The notes: generated by a model from the sequence alone, not told the origin. A DNA stretch of 64,000 nt from Hysterangium stoloniferum (GCA_015178975.1 WHVD01000189.1:62001-126000), one strand, 5' to 3'; counted from the first letter of the stretch, positions 47,959-59,326 are shown. Numbers and translations are program-made.

Positions 47959-49098
47959 CTTTGAGTATAGAAGCAGAGTTAGATTGGGATATTATAGCAT
48001 AGACGACGACGAACTGAGGATAACCCTGCTGTTTGGTCGAGAGGCGGCCAACCTGGAGTTGGGACTTCTGAACCAATTTTGCCACCGTCCCGGTGCCTGC
48101 TGCCCCAAATGCACAAATCCCCAAGTTCACAAACTCCAATGCACGACAAAATGGCTCTCCTAACGGTAACAACAAAAACACAAACGAACTTCAGAAGTTA
48201 AGAACTGTCACGTTCAGCTTTCAGTCTCAGCCGGACGTCTCAGATTTACTTACCACCAGCTGACAGCCAGACTCTGTGAACATATGAAGAAATTATGAGA
48301 TCTGCAGGATAAATAATTGATATAATCTCTCAATATTGAGAGTTGATGTCTCTGCTAGCATCCCACTTTTATTTTGGCCCTGTAAAGTTTAACACTTGTA
48401 GGTTTATTGTCTGCACAGAATATTAATGCTGAGGTTCATCTATGTTGTCTTAACCTTGTATATATAATGGTACTGGCAGCCAGACCATTTAACCATCATT
48501 GAAACCAATGCATCTGGCTATACTCTGGCTGCCATCCTCACTTTTGATGGAAATCCATTCTATTGCCTTTTTTTCTTGCACTTTTACCTCTACAGAACTC
48601 AATTATGATGTTCATCATAAAGAACCTCTTTTAACTTTGTCACTAGGAGCAATGTAGACATGCATAGTTTGCAGTGAGACACTTCTTATGCTGGTGTTAA
48701 TGGAGGCATGGCCATATGATAGCTTGTTTTGTGCCATAGGAGGGCACAATGGTTGCAACTGATAAGCAGTTAAATGCAGTCACCCTTTTACCTGGAAAAA
48801 AAATTGTGTTAGTACTTGAACTACAATGAGCATGACAGCTTACAATCTTCACTCACCTTTTCCATACCTCAAAAGATTTATTTGGACCATCATAGGTGAT
48901 TATATCCATTATGGCTGACTGGGAAAATTAGGTTAATTCAGTTTGTTCTTGATTATCTTTCACGTGCGTATGCAGGGCTGCCGTGAGCTTGCAGCATAAT
49001 TACAAAAATACTTCATGTTTCCATTATATGAATCAGAAGGCAAAGACGTATGGTAGATAAAACGGATAAAACGTAGCCATCGCAAACAAGTACGCAGA
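47959..49098. mobile_element. Intergenic region with Ty3/gypsy RNase H relic
   Basis: At about 48490-48640 the plus strand reads IIETNASGYTLAAILTFDG and then TSTELNYDVHHKEPL. This is the RNase H start of Ty3/gypsy Pol (compare VETNASDYAIAVILS and KLNYDVHDKELLAI in the element at 62 kb). Only this fragment survives. The surrounding 48230-49060 is AT-rich and lacks a gene. Confidence 0.7.
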
Positions 49099-50001
49099 TT
49101 AGCTACCTTGAGGTTGGTCCACCTGTCCACGCTGACGTCGTTCTCGTCGTCTTTTTACGTCCCAGTTGTACACGCGTGCCGTATTTACCTCCATTACAGT
49201 AATTTGTTCTCGGAGAAATTCAAGGTCCTAGTAAAAAACAAACGATGAAGCCGCTGAAGAGGAGTCGCTGAACATGTAAAATGACTTACTTGAATGGCAT
49301 TTTCTCGATTCTGTTCAGCTGCGAAGAGTTTTGTGGAAAGAAGCTCTGTGGCTTCTGATAAACTATATGAAAGCATCACGTTCGCCTATGTGGAGTTGTT
49401 ACTGGGTAAGAAGTTTTGTTAAACAACTGTAAAAGGAACATACTCCAAGCCATAGGTATACGACCTCTGTATCATCAAGTTCCGCTTCCGCATATAATGT
49501 ATCGTTAAGTTCGAACGCTGTCGTTAGAGGTTTTGTGGATGTCGAATCTTCATCGAGGTCATCTGCTAGATCATCCACATCGTCAGGACCTTTCAATCTT
49601 CCTTCCTATAAACAACATTGCTATCAAACATACAAGGAAGTTATAATAAAGCGGGCGTACCCGTCTATCTTGTAAAAACTGCACCATTGTTAATGTTTTC
49701 TTGATGTCTGGTATCTTCTCATCCAGTGCCTTTCGACGTTGGGAGAGATTTAATTCCATGTAACGATACTTTCTGCAATAATTTTTAGAAAATAATACGT
49801 CTATGTAATCATTACAACTCACGCGATCGCTTCTTGGAATTGTTTTAGTGTGCTCTCTATCTCAACATCTGGTCCGCCAATGTGTTCTACAACATCAGAC
49901 TAGAATCTCTGTAAGCGTGACGTAGTACCAGTATGTAATGTACTTACAACAAAAGGCGCATGAGGTATTCCTCTCGGGTTCGTCTTGACAGTATTTGCCA
50001 T
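49099..50001 (-). CDS. PAC10: Prefoldin subunit 3
   Basis: Six exons on the minus strand, about 205 aa. They read [38 protein letters not shown], a [20 protein letters not shown] coiled coil, [37 protein letters not shown], and [20 protein letters not shown] with a basic tail. Prefoldin subunit 3 (VBP1/Pac10) is an alpha-type subunit of the hexamer that hands actin and tubulin to the TRiC chaperonin. Two coiled-coil arms around a central beta-hairpin region are visible. The start codon is 187 bp from that of divergent MRD1. Confidence 0.9.
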
Positions 50002-50188
50002 TCGGAACTTTGGAGCGTAGAATGAAGAGGAGGTACTTTTAGGAAGCGAAGTTACATAAGTTTGCTTCCGCTCAAAAACTTCGTTACCTCCACTCTGCCT
50101 CCACCGAGTTTGAATAGCTCCCTCATCACTGACCACGATATCCTTCAAGTGACCAAGTGACCATCTTAATCTTCTTTATATCCCTTTA
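50002..50188. promoter_or_regulatory. Shared bidirectional promoter, PAC10/MRD1
   Basis: 187 bp between divergent start codons must supply both promoters. No specific element was identified, apart from a pyrimidine-rich stretch before the MRD1 ATG. Confidence 0.5.
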
Positions 50189-53100
50189 ATGAGTCGGCTC
50201 TTGATAAAAAATATACCAGTAAATGCCACTCCAGAGTCTCTACGCACCCACTTATCGTCTACGAAAAACGGTTCGTTGACGATTACGGATCTTCACATAG
50301 CCAAAAAACCAGATGGTACACCTCGTCGTTTTGCGTTCGTTGGTTTCAAGAGTGAAGAGCAAGCGACTGCTGCGACGCAGTATTTTCACGGCACATTTTT
50401 GGGGTCACAGAAGATTACTGTAGAAGTTGTAAAGGTATCGGTCTTGTTTCGTTCTAACTAGCTTACATTGTTTTAATGATTTGATAAAAGGGTGTTAAAG
50501 ATGCGCCAACACCCAGACCGAACAAACGGCCACGGCTGAACGGGCCTGACACTTCGAAGGGACCTTCAGGTGTTAAAACATTTACTAAAACCGTTTCTAC
50601 CAAGACGACAGAATCTAAGGGAGATGATGCTTTAACAACTGAATTTCTTTCGATTATGAATCCAGGACGAAAGGGTCCAGCATGGGCAGACGGCCAGGCA
50701 TCAAATCATCCGATTCCTTTACAATCAGAAAAGGAAAAGCACCAAATATTCACAAGAACAGCACAAGACACTGATATGAAAGATGACCCTATTACTACTG
50801 ATAATGCTACTTCTGACCTTGACTGGTTGAAGTCCCGTATGTCAATGGGCATCCGTCAAGTTAAAGACTTCGAGCAATCTGATGATGACCAGGAGGCCCA
50901 GGATCACCAGCCGCTGGTACCAACCACGGTAATGCTTATTTCTCTCGTTAATTGTGTCTTCGTCTTGATTTGAGTAGGTGGCAGAAGATGTTTCCGATGA
51001 TCCGAAGCAAGTAACGCGGCAAACTATACTGGCAACCGCCCGTCTTTTTGTCCGCAACTTAACATTTTTTTGCACATCGGAAGAACTTCGAGAGTTGTTT
51101 GCCCCTTTTGGGGAAATCCAACAGGTGAATTCTACTTCCCTTTTTTTTTTTGGTCGCATTGCGCAGCCGCATGATGTATAATCACATAGGGACATCAGAT
51201 CATCTTCAAAGAGATGGGATGCTGATCCTCAGGGAAACCGATAGTAGAAATAGTCTGAACTGAATCAACTTCCATAGCCTTCGCAGTCTCATAATCACTT
51301 TCGCTGACACAAATCATCTTTTAGGTAAATACCTCTGTTCAACCTTCGAGTCTGTCAAACAGACATTACGTGATGTATAAAATAAATAGGGACATCATAA
51401 CCAACTTCAAAGGAGTTGGGATGCTGATCCTCAGGGAAACCGATAGTAGAAAATTATCTGACCTCCCCCCCCCCTGTTTTTTGCGGTTTCATTGATCACT
51501 TTGCTGATATGGTAACTTTTTAGGTGACTATTAATTTGATTTCTTCATCAAGCGAACGTTGTTATATGATGTATAAAATGCATAGGGACATCAGACCCGC
51601 TCTGAAGGAGTCGGGGATGTTGACCCTCTGGGAAACCGATAGTAGAAAATATCTGAATCTAGATTACGCCACTCCCTTAACGCTAGTGGCTGACAAAACG
51701 ATTTAGGTTCATATTCCTCTTACGCCCGAACATACATCTAAAGGGCTTGCTTTTGTAACTTACGCTAACTCAGCGGACGCGGTCTCTGCATGGGAAGCTT
51801 TGGATGGTACCACATTCCAAGGTCGACTTCTTCATATTTTAGCAGGAGTGGAACGGCGGAAGGACGCTGCTATCACAGAAGGTATTACTTATCTATGGCT
51901 TTAGTCATATCTGACAAATACTCAAGGTGGAAAGAAGAAGAGTCTCAAGGAGGAGAGAGGAGAAAAACGGAGAAAGGAAGCTGGAAAGGAATTTAATTGG
52001 GGCATGTTGTATATGAACGTAAGATTATTCCCATCCCCGCCGTGAGCTACTTTTTGACCAAACTTACTATTACATAGAGTGATGCTGTGGCAACTTCAAT
52101 TGCCGATAGAATGAACATCTCCAAGGCGGATATACTTGGAGCATCGGAGTCTGAGGAAGGAGGCACCTCACATAATCCCGCTGTCAAGTTAGCATTGGCA
52201 GAGACGCATGTCATTCAAGAGACGAGGCGATATTTTGAGGATGTATGCACGCTTTTATTTTACCCAGGTGTCTGTGTTAACCTTGGTATTAGCAAGGTGT
52301 TGTGTTGGAATCTCTAGCTAATCGGTCCACTCCACGATCACGGACCATTATCTTGGTCAAGAACATCCCGTACGGCACGACAACGGAGACATTACGAACG
52401 ATGTTTGAGCCCCATGGGGTCATTGCGCGATTATTAATTCCACCTTCTGGGACATTGGCAGTCGTTGAATATACTCATATTGAGGAGGCCAGCCGTGCTT
52501 TCCGGGCCCTGGCATACAGACGCTTGGGAAACTCCATTGTTTACCTGGAATGGGCACCCGAAGGTCTGCTAGTGGATGATACAGCTCGTGGATCAGCCAC
52601 AGCTGTCAAGCCGGTCACAATTCCTGAGCAAGAAGAGAAAACGGTCGACGAACAACTTTCGATACGAAGAGGATCAACCCTTTTTGTCAAGAACCTCTCT
52701 TTTACTACTACTACGGAACGATTTGCTGCTATATTCCGCAATCTTCCTTCTTTCTCTTTTGCTCGAATTCAGATGAAACCTTCCCCGGCAAATCATAAGG
52801 TCAAGGCACAGCCAGAACAAGAGAAGCTGAGCATGGGATATGGATTTGTAGGATTTGCGGATCCGGAGGCCGCACAAAAGGCATTGAAGAGTATGCAAGG
52901 CTTTGTATTGGATGGGCATAAATTGCACGTTACATTTGCTGGTCGTGGGGCCGATAATGACGATAAACAAGACCTTGGTATAGGGAAGGCGAAGACCACC
53001 AAAATGATTGTGAAGAACGTGCCATTCGAGGCGAGCAAGAAGGATATTCGCGATCTCTTTGGGTAAGCAAGTATTTATGCCCCTGGTTCAAGTGGATACT

Positions 53101-53410
53101 GATTGTTCATTGAAGTGTTTATGGGACGCTCAAGTCAGTTCGGTTACCCAAAAACTTCGATGCCCGTGCGAGAGGTTTTGCTTTCTTAGATTTCGTATCA
53201 CGACAAGAAGCAGAAAATGCTTTCTCTGCCTTACGACATACCCATTTACTTGGTCGACATCTTGTTCTGGATTGGGCTACAGAAGGAGAGCAGGATGTTG
53301 AAGCCCTCAGGAGGAAGGTCGGCGTTGGTTTTGGTAAAGGTGGAGAATTACCTGGCAGGAAAAGGAAGCTGGACATCGCAGTGGATGGAGGTGAGGATGA
53401 GGATGTGTAG
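50189..53410 (+). CDS. MRD1: Multiple RNA-binding domain protein Mrd1
   Basis: A multi-exon gene encoding five RRMs, the hallmark of Mrd1/RBM19, which binds pre-rRNA and is needed for 18S processing in the SSU processome. RRM1 opens MSRLLIKNIPVNATPESLRT, with RRFAFVGF as RNP1. RRM2 is ARLFVRNLTFFCTSEELREL with KGLAFVTY. RRM3 is TIILVKNIPYGTTTETLRTM. RRM4 is STLFVKNLSFTTTTERF with MGYGFVGF. RRM5 is TKMIVKNVPFEASKKDIRDL, continuing after an intron with RARGFAFLDF. Linkers are Lys/Glu-rich, and the C-terminus ends GGEDEDV. Exon 1 is 50189-50434. The intron inside RRM2 (51125-51706, between EIQQ and VHIPLTPE) is 582 bp, ten times its siblings, and holds three snoRNA-like units. Confidence 0.94.
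51171..51258 (+). ncRNA. Candidate box C/D snoRNA, copy 1 (intronic)
   Basis: The unit has a C-like box ATGATGT at 51171 and a D box CTGA at 51255-51258, 88 nt apart end to end. Inside is a hairpin (gaca-CATC ... CATCT-tcaaag-AGATG ... GATG). The invariant tract aaaccgatagtagaaa lies just before the D box, where the rRNA guide of a C/D snoRNA normally sits. The unit lies 46 nt after the intron donor and 66 nt before the local acceptor, the usual geometry for an intronic snoRNA. No terminal stem is obvious and the rRNA target was not identified. Confidence 0.5.
51370..51461 (+). ncRNA. Candidate box C/D snoRNA, copy 2 (intronic)
   Basis: C-like box GTGATGT at 51370, D box CTGA at 51458-51461, length 92 nt. 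The inner hairpin is CCAACT-tcaaagg-AGTTGG, bracketed by CATC and GATG. The guide-like tract before the D box is the same as in copy 1. It lies 45 nt from the unit's donor and 62 nt from its acceptor. Confidence 0.5.
51566..51656 (+). ncRNA. Candidate box C/D snoRNA, copy 3 (intronic)
   Basis: C-like box ATGATGT at 51566, D box CTGA at 51653-51656, length 91 nt. The inner stem is CCCG...CGGG, bracketed by CATC and GATG. The inner D'-like CTGA of copies 1 and 2 is TTGA here, so this copy is the most diverged. The aaaccgatagtagaaaat tract is unchanged. It lies 42 nt from the donor and 50 nt from the acceptor. Confidence 0.45.
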
Positions 53411-53599
53411 ATTCAAGCTGTATGATTGTGTATATCTCAGTGTTGAGGCTCAAATTCTTGATATCCGAAAATCTCATAGAAAACTTAAAAGTTCTCCTCA
53501 GAATGTTCAAGTTTTTGAAAATGGAGAGAAAAAATTATATTCTGGGTCGATTTTGCAATGGCAGCAAAGAGATTGCATGATGGTGAGCCACACAACGAA

Positions 53600-53915
53600 C
53601 ATGAAGCTCGAGCTGGTATGGAAGCCTGCCAATGCCGCTATGTCAGAACAACTTAAATCCCTTGAAGATGCACATACCTGGACTCTAGTCGAACCACTAT
53701 CCAATGTCAATGTCATCGGATGTTGCTGGGTCTTCAGAAGGAAACGTGATGCTGGTGGCAATGTCGTGAAGTATAAGGCTAGCCTCATTGCACAGGGATT
53801 CAAACAAACGCCTGGTATTGATTTTGGCGATACGTTTGCACATGTTGCAAAGCTAACAACAAACCGCATTGTCCTGGCCCTATTCTCTTCAAAAACCTTA
53901 TTGACATCAAAATGA
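53600..53915 (+). mobile_element. Ty1/copia reverse transcriptase fragment
   Basis: The plus strand encodes the N-terminal part of a copia-type RT (RVT_2): SEQLKSLEDAHTWTLVEPLS, IGCCWVFRRKRDAGGNVVKY, KASLIAQGFKQTPGIDFGDT and FAHVAKLTTNR. The frame ends shortly after, before the YVDD catalytic site, so this is a truncated relic. It begins about 190 bp after the MRD1 stop codon. Confidence 0.85.
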
Positions 53916-53929
53916 TACACCCCCATATT

Positions 53930-54402
53930 CGGCCCAACATCTTCTCTTCACAACAATCCACTTCGAGTTTCAGATCTAGGTAATATCCAATTAAGTCACT
54001 AGAATCACTAGTAGTTGGTGTTCCAACTAACAAGTCCTCCAGAGCACTCAATAGTGTCTCAACAAATTTCTCAGCATGACATGGTAGATACCCTAACTCC
54101 AATCTTTCTTCACTTGGAATTTCTGACTTGGCTAATGATAACATCATGTCTCGATGGTGCAACATTCTTGGATCACCATTATAAGTCCTTCTCAATCTAA
54201 CAGTACTAGGATACAAGTAAGTCTTGTTCTTATCTATATCCTCTCTGTCAGTAACTTTCTTTACTGGTTCAAAGCTACAATGCTGAATGGGTGAAGCAGG
54301 TATAGTAACATTCAAGAATCTATCATGTATTTCAGAACTAAGTTCTGTTAATGGAGATAGTTCTTGAGTCATTTCTGCTTTAAGGATAGGTGTTGCTAAC
54401 AT
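53930..54402 (-). mobile_element. Copia Gag-like fragment, opposite orientation
   Basis: The minus strand has an open frame starting MLATPILKAEMTQELSPLTE with RTYNGDPRMLHHRDMMLSLA. A helical segment SEERLELGYLPCHAEKFVET follows. It looks like the N-terminal Gag region of fungal copia elements, but I recognise it by general composition rather than a diagnostic motif. It abuts the copia RT fragment of opposite orientation. Confidence 0.4.
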
Positions 54403-56617
54403 TGGAAGCTTTTAAAATGTAGCAGCTAGATGTGAATATGTATATGAAACAGATATGAATATAAACTAATGTAACTAAGTAAACTAAAGGAGCTAATTTA
54501 CTGAACACTCAGTTGTCAGCTAAAGAGCTTAATCCCAGAGGCACAGGACTGACTACCTGGTTATTTTCTGGAGAACTAAAGGACTGTCTTAATTTAAGAA
54601 CCAGTCCCAACAGTTGGTGTTCCTTTTTAATAAAGCCTTATAAAGGTGAATTCCTTGAGATAATATAAGGCCTGTTTGTAATCAGTAAACTACTTAAGAA
54701 ACTGAACTGCTAATTGAACACAGTATTTCCCAGAATGTCCACCAATTTGTGATGTATTAGTCTTATTTTAATAATATTTCACTAGAAAAGTATGAGCTGT
54801 ACTTTTCTGTGAAAACAATTACTAAAATAGGAATAACAATGCACTGATTCCAAATCAGGATTCTACTCCAATTCTAGCTAGCTTATATATAATTTAGACT
54901 ATTTATCAAATAGTAAAATTATTTATAAACAAGTCAAAGAATTAACTGTTAATAGAGCACTGCTTGATGAATATATGCTATATTTAAGTTAACCTGCAGG
55001 GTCTACTGTGACACTAACTTATCAGGAGCTTAATGTAGTAGAATATCCTTAGTATTTATTTGTACTAAAACACTTAAGATATTTTGTGAATATGCTTTAC
55101 TGATTCACAATAAATGAACAATGGAACAGGGATTATTTGTAATGTAATAAACAGTCAAATTACTCAAATAGAGGTGACTGAAGTCTTAGACTACAAATCA
55201 CAATGTAAAAGAAACTATAATAATCAGTACTCAATTAAGAGGTGACTATGTTATAAGATTATTTTATATAGTATTGGTTGATAACCAACAACTCTAACTG
55301 AGGTGGAAATAATATATAAAAGCCAACTATTCAATTAAGAAGTGGCAAGGGGAACAATGTTTGGTCAACAACTCAGATTGAGGTGACAGGGGAACATAAT
55401 TACATATGTAGTGCCAACAACTCTAACAGAGGTGGCAGGGATCCAACAACTCAGATTAAGGTGGAAGTATTTGTCCAACAGCCCAGATTGGGGTGGATAT
55501 ATGCTGCTTGCTGCAGTGGCACACTGATGTGGCTGATAAAAATGTAGTAAAAATGTCTATTATTCAAGGCTGGAGCTGAGCTTCTTATATACATTTTAGT
55601 CTGAGACATTTTAGAAGATTCTAGAACCCTATAGAATATTCTACAATATTCTATCTACTGTTTGTACCTATTTTTAACTGTTATACCTCGAAACTACTGG
55701 AATATTCCAGGAGTTTATGCTATATTCCGAAATAGCCTATACATATGTATGTGACAGTATTTTCACGTGTATGCTTTGCATATCATGTCACATACTAAGT
55801 AGCTGCCTGTCTCCTGGTTTGATACTATTATATAGTTATTATATTTATTTTAGCTAATTATAAATATAATACTATTTTATTACAATAATACATATATAAA
55901 TATATATTGCCTTGACTATGCATGATTATATCACATTGCATTTTGTCCTTGTCGGAGTTTGAAATGTCATGTGAATATCACATGATCTCTCGTGTTTAAT
56001 GCTAGCCAACAAATTTTATTTTATTAAAACAAAAAAGAATTAAATTCATATCTACATAGCTTAGAGCTTAGATTTAACTAAAAAATATGAAATAAATTGA
56101 AAAAATTCAATTTTTCAATTCTCTTTGTTTTTTGAGGGGAAATTAAAGGAAAAATCACTAAATACCTAACACACTCACTTGGGTGTCCATATTTTGGAGG
56201 GCAGATATATCCAGAGTGTTTACAGATACTCAGACTTCCTGGGGGCTCTGGATGTCCAGAGTCCAGAGAGTTCTGGATATTGAGCATACAGAAAGACAGA
56301 AGGGATAAGAAACTAAGTCAAGATTAAAACTAAGGAGTAAGTACATGACTATGGAAGACTACTGTATATAGATGTTCTAATAATTGTACTACTAATTTAG
56401 GAGTGTAATAAAACCTATTTGGAACTGTTTCCAAACTAAGCATACAATAACAAGTCAGATAAATGAGGATACAAGGATGGGGACAGATTGGGGAATAAGA
56501 GCAAGAACAATAAACAAACAAATGAACATCTGTCAACCAGTCAGTTACCAAATGCAGAACAAAGGAAGTGAGTCAGAATATCCACAGATATCTGATACTA
56601 TCCAGAAATGGATCCTA
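54403..56617. mobile_element. AT-rich transposon-derived region with degenerate repeats
   Basis: There is no gene. The DNA is strikingly AT-rich compared with the genic part. Between about 55215 and 55500 a motif of the form caactc(a/t)na..gaggtgg recurs at least seven times at irregular 30-70 bp spacing. At 56240-56340 a block ending gcatacagaaagacagaag also occurs at 57960-58010 (gtgcagaaagacggaag). 'ggatcctaaca' at 56610 is the inverse of the LTR start at 938-950, so an LTR in minus orientation probably ends here. Confidence 0.5.
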
Positions 56618-57034
56618 ACACTATAATGACTAAGTGTGCATATTTCTGGGAAAGCCACAATTTATGGGCAGGTTTGAACCTTGGCATAGAGAAGTGACAA
56701 GTGTTGACAGGGATGATCAGGTGAAGGTCAAGTCATGGATTAAAGATGTATATAGAGCAAACACATGGAGTCTGGGCAGAGTCCAGGTTGGGAAATCACC
56801 AAGAACACTTGGAGATGCTAGCTGGGAAAGGGCTGAGTCTGATGGTTCCAGGTCATACCAGGAGGTGTCTAGTTGAGGGCAGAATACCAAAATGGGATTT
56901 GAGGTGAACGGTACTTGCAGGATGAGGGTCAGGTTCCAGTGGATTCTGGATCTTGATACTAGTCTGGAAGATAGTTCAGAACTTGATATGATATCCAGGA
57001 AATACCCCTGGAGTCTCTGGGAACAGATCTTCAC

Positions 57035-57790
57035 AAGTGGTAGTGAAATATTCTAAGTTCTTATGGTCAGTGACAACATCAATCAGTGTTCCCAAACCTT
57101 TGAGGTAATGACACCAGGTCTTGAACACCTCAAAAATGGCAAGAAGTTCTTTGCCACAGATGTCATAATTAAGTTCTGTAGAGGTAAAGGTCCTGGAAAG
57201 GAAGGCAACTGACTGAATTTCTCCATCAGAAGTAATAATGGAAAGAATTGCAGCTAGTGTGTAATCAGATGCATCAGTTTCAACAATTATTGGGCAGTCC
57301 AGTTGCCAGTGTGTAAGGACAGGTGCTGATATGAAAATGTCTTTGAGTTGTTGAAAGGCTGCTCTGCATTGATCTGTAAAGTTTCACAGGGCGCCTTTAT
57401 GAGTAAGTTGAGTAAGGGGAACTGAAATGTCTGAATAGTTGTGGATGAAACAATGGTAATAAGTTTGGCAAATCCAAGAAAAGACTGAATGTCTTTAACC
57501 TTTCAGGGTTCTGGCCATTTGTGGATAGTCCAGATTTTATCTTCATCCATTGTATGTAAGTCCATTGGGTCCCATAATGAAGCCTAGATATTTGATATGA
57601 TCAACATCAGAAGAACATTTATGTATCACAACAGGTGAAACAGCCCATGCTTTTGGAGCCTCTGAAACACTTCACAAACATGTTCATCATGTTGTGTCAG
57701 GTCCTCTGAATAAATGAGGATGTCATCAAGGTATATGATAACACAAACATCTAGTAGATCACTGAGGATGTCATTCATAAATCTGTTAAG
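57035..57790 (-). pseudogene. Decayed Ty3/gypsy RT/RNase H fragment
   Basis: On the minus strand this stretch parallels 62090-62830 of the better preserved element. Recognisable tracts are the RNase H 'ValGluThrAsp' region (ttgaaactgatgcatctga when reversed from about 57273), the primer-grip part and the active-site region near 57740 (atataccttgatgacatcc in reverse). It has many frame breaks. It is cut at about 57790, where LTR-like sequence begins. Confidence 0.75.
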
Positions 57791-58039
57791 TGCCGTGTCG
57801 GGAACTTATTCCAGAACTATCGGAAAGTCACCGGGAAGTCGGAAACTATCGGATAGGGTCAGGATGTCGGCTTCAGCTTATGTGCTGTGCCTCTACACAA
57901 ACACTCAAAGTCCTTAATTTCAGAGGTGAGACTTATGATGGAAGATACAGATATTCAGAGTTCCGAAGAGTTCCAAATATCGAGCGTGCAGAAAGACGGA
58001 AGAAGGAATAAGAAACTAAGTCGATATCAGATCTAAGTG

Positions 58040-59149
58040 TTAGGATACACACACAGGCCGGGTTTCCAGAGAAACCCGCGGGATATCCGGTAGGACTTGG
58101 CTTCAGCTTATAGGCTGCGCCCTCACTAGATTGTGTTGTCCAATTTCAGACAGGCGGACGGGAGTCCCGGGGAGTCCGGGCGGGGGTTCGTGGGTTGTGA
58201 GTTGTGAGTTGTGAGTCGAGATGGTCGAGAGAGTTTAGATGCATCAGAGCCCGTGGGCTCCAACTAGTGTGAGTGGTCTGATAAGAGTAGGGTTTAGAGA
58301 GGAAAATGTATTAGATTACTGGGGGGGAATCTAAGCTAATTTTCTGACTGGATTGTATGTATGTACAACATCTGCCAGTTTATATAGACCGTGGAATGCA
58401 TGACATACCGAATCCAGTAATAATGAGACGAAACAAGCAAAACATAAAACGGGAATAGTAAACACCAAGTTGGTGTTAGGAACGGGACGGAACGGAGCGG
58501 AGTCCGAATCGTGACAAAGCATAACCCATAACAGGAAATGGAGCAGGAGTGGAGTCCTAAATCGTGACAGGTCATTTGACTAAAATGGGAACAGGGCTCG
58601 ATTAGAGCGGTGACGGGATTCTGAGCGGGTTCCAGTGACTGATGCGTGGGATGAAGATGGACATAGACAGAGACGGGATCCGGGGGAAGTCCGGTGACTG
58701 ATATGTATCTTAATGAGGTCGAACGTAACGAGTCTTGACGTGACGGAGTCCAGGCAGGAAATCCTATAAACAGACGATTGGTGCTTGTAGCACGTGGGGG
58801 CGTACGAGTTAGTGCCCGGAGTCTGGCGGGATTGTCCGGTCGTAACACTAAGGTAAAGTACAAATTTGCGGAAACTAATATAGGTCTTCTCGTTATTGTA
58901 CTACAAACTGAGACCATAATAAGATGGAAATGGAAGTATTCTTAAAATGGAAATACAATAAGACATATCGGGGAGACAATATTCTGAAATGGGAATATAA
59001 TAGACAAATGAGTGAATACTTGTCAATGGACAAATTACCAAATGTGGAACAAGGGAAGAATGCGGAAGATACGGTAACTATGATGTTCCGTAGTCGGAGA
59101 TCGGAAGTCGGATATTGAAACATCTGGGAATGGGTCGTAACAGTACCCC
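58040..59149 (-). repeat. Probable 3' LTR of the right-hand gypsy element
   Basis: At 59149 'gtcgtaaca' is followed by 'gtacccccctg', the reverse complement of a polypurine tract, which places the 3' LTR of a minus-strand element immediately to the left. A left edge near 58040 ('tgttaggatac') is likely. The segment contains the cttggcttcagcttat tract seen elsewhere in the LTR family. The exact ends and target-site duplication were not verified. Confidence 0.5.
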
Positions 59150-59326
59150 CCTGTTAGGCCGAAGTCCCATAGAGGCGATTAGGTACTGAGTGATTGAAGC
59201 GACAGCTGATTATTATGTGTCGTGAATTTTACACAATTATGGAGGTGAGAGTTTCGGCTATTGTTCTGAGTATAAAAACCTCCAAATATTCGAATTAATA
59301 TTTTTGTTTCTTTATCCACAACTTGC

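Larger units (their letters stand above)
51125..51706 (+). repeat. Triplicated intron inside MRD1
   Basis: This single host intron divides into three homologous units: 51125-51324, 51325-51523 and 51524-51706 (200, 199 and 183 bp). Each begins with a plausible donor (GTGAAT, GTAAAT, GTGACT) and contains a conserved 75-bp core. Each has a branch-like CTGAC, CTGAT or CTGAC and ends TTTAG. Adjacent units meet at AG|GT with no exon between them. Confidence 0.8.

Noticed and set aside
51125..51706. Transposon insertion in the MRD1 intron
   Set aside because: No terminal repeats or target duplication. The three units match each other from donor to acceptor, which fits intron duplication.
53217..53915. 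One 232-codon protein joining the MRD1 end to copia RT
   Set aside because: The first part is out of frame with MRD1, and the join is an open-frame accident. MRD1 stops at 53410 and the RT is a separate relic.
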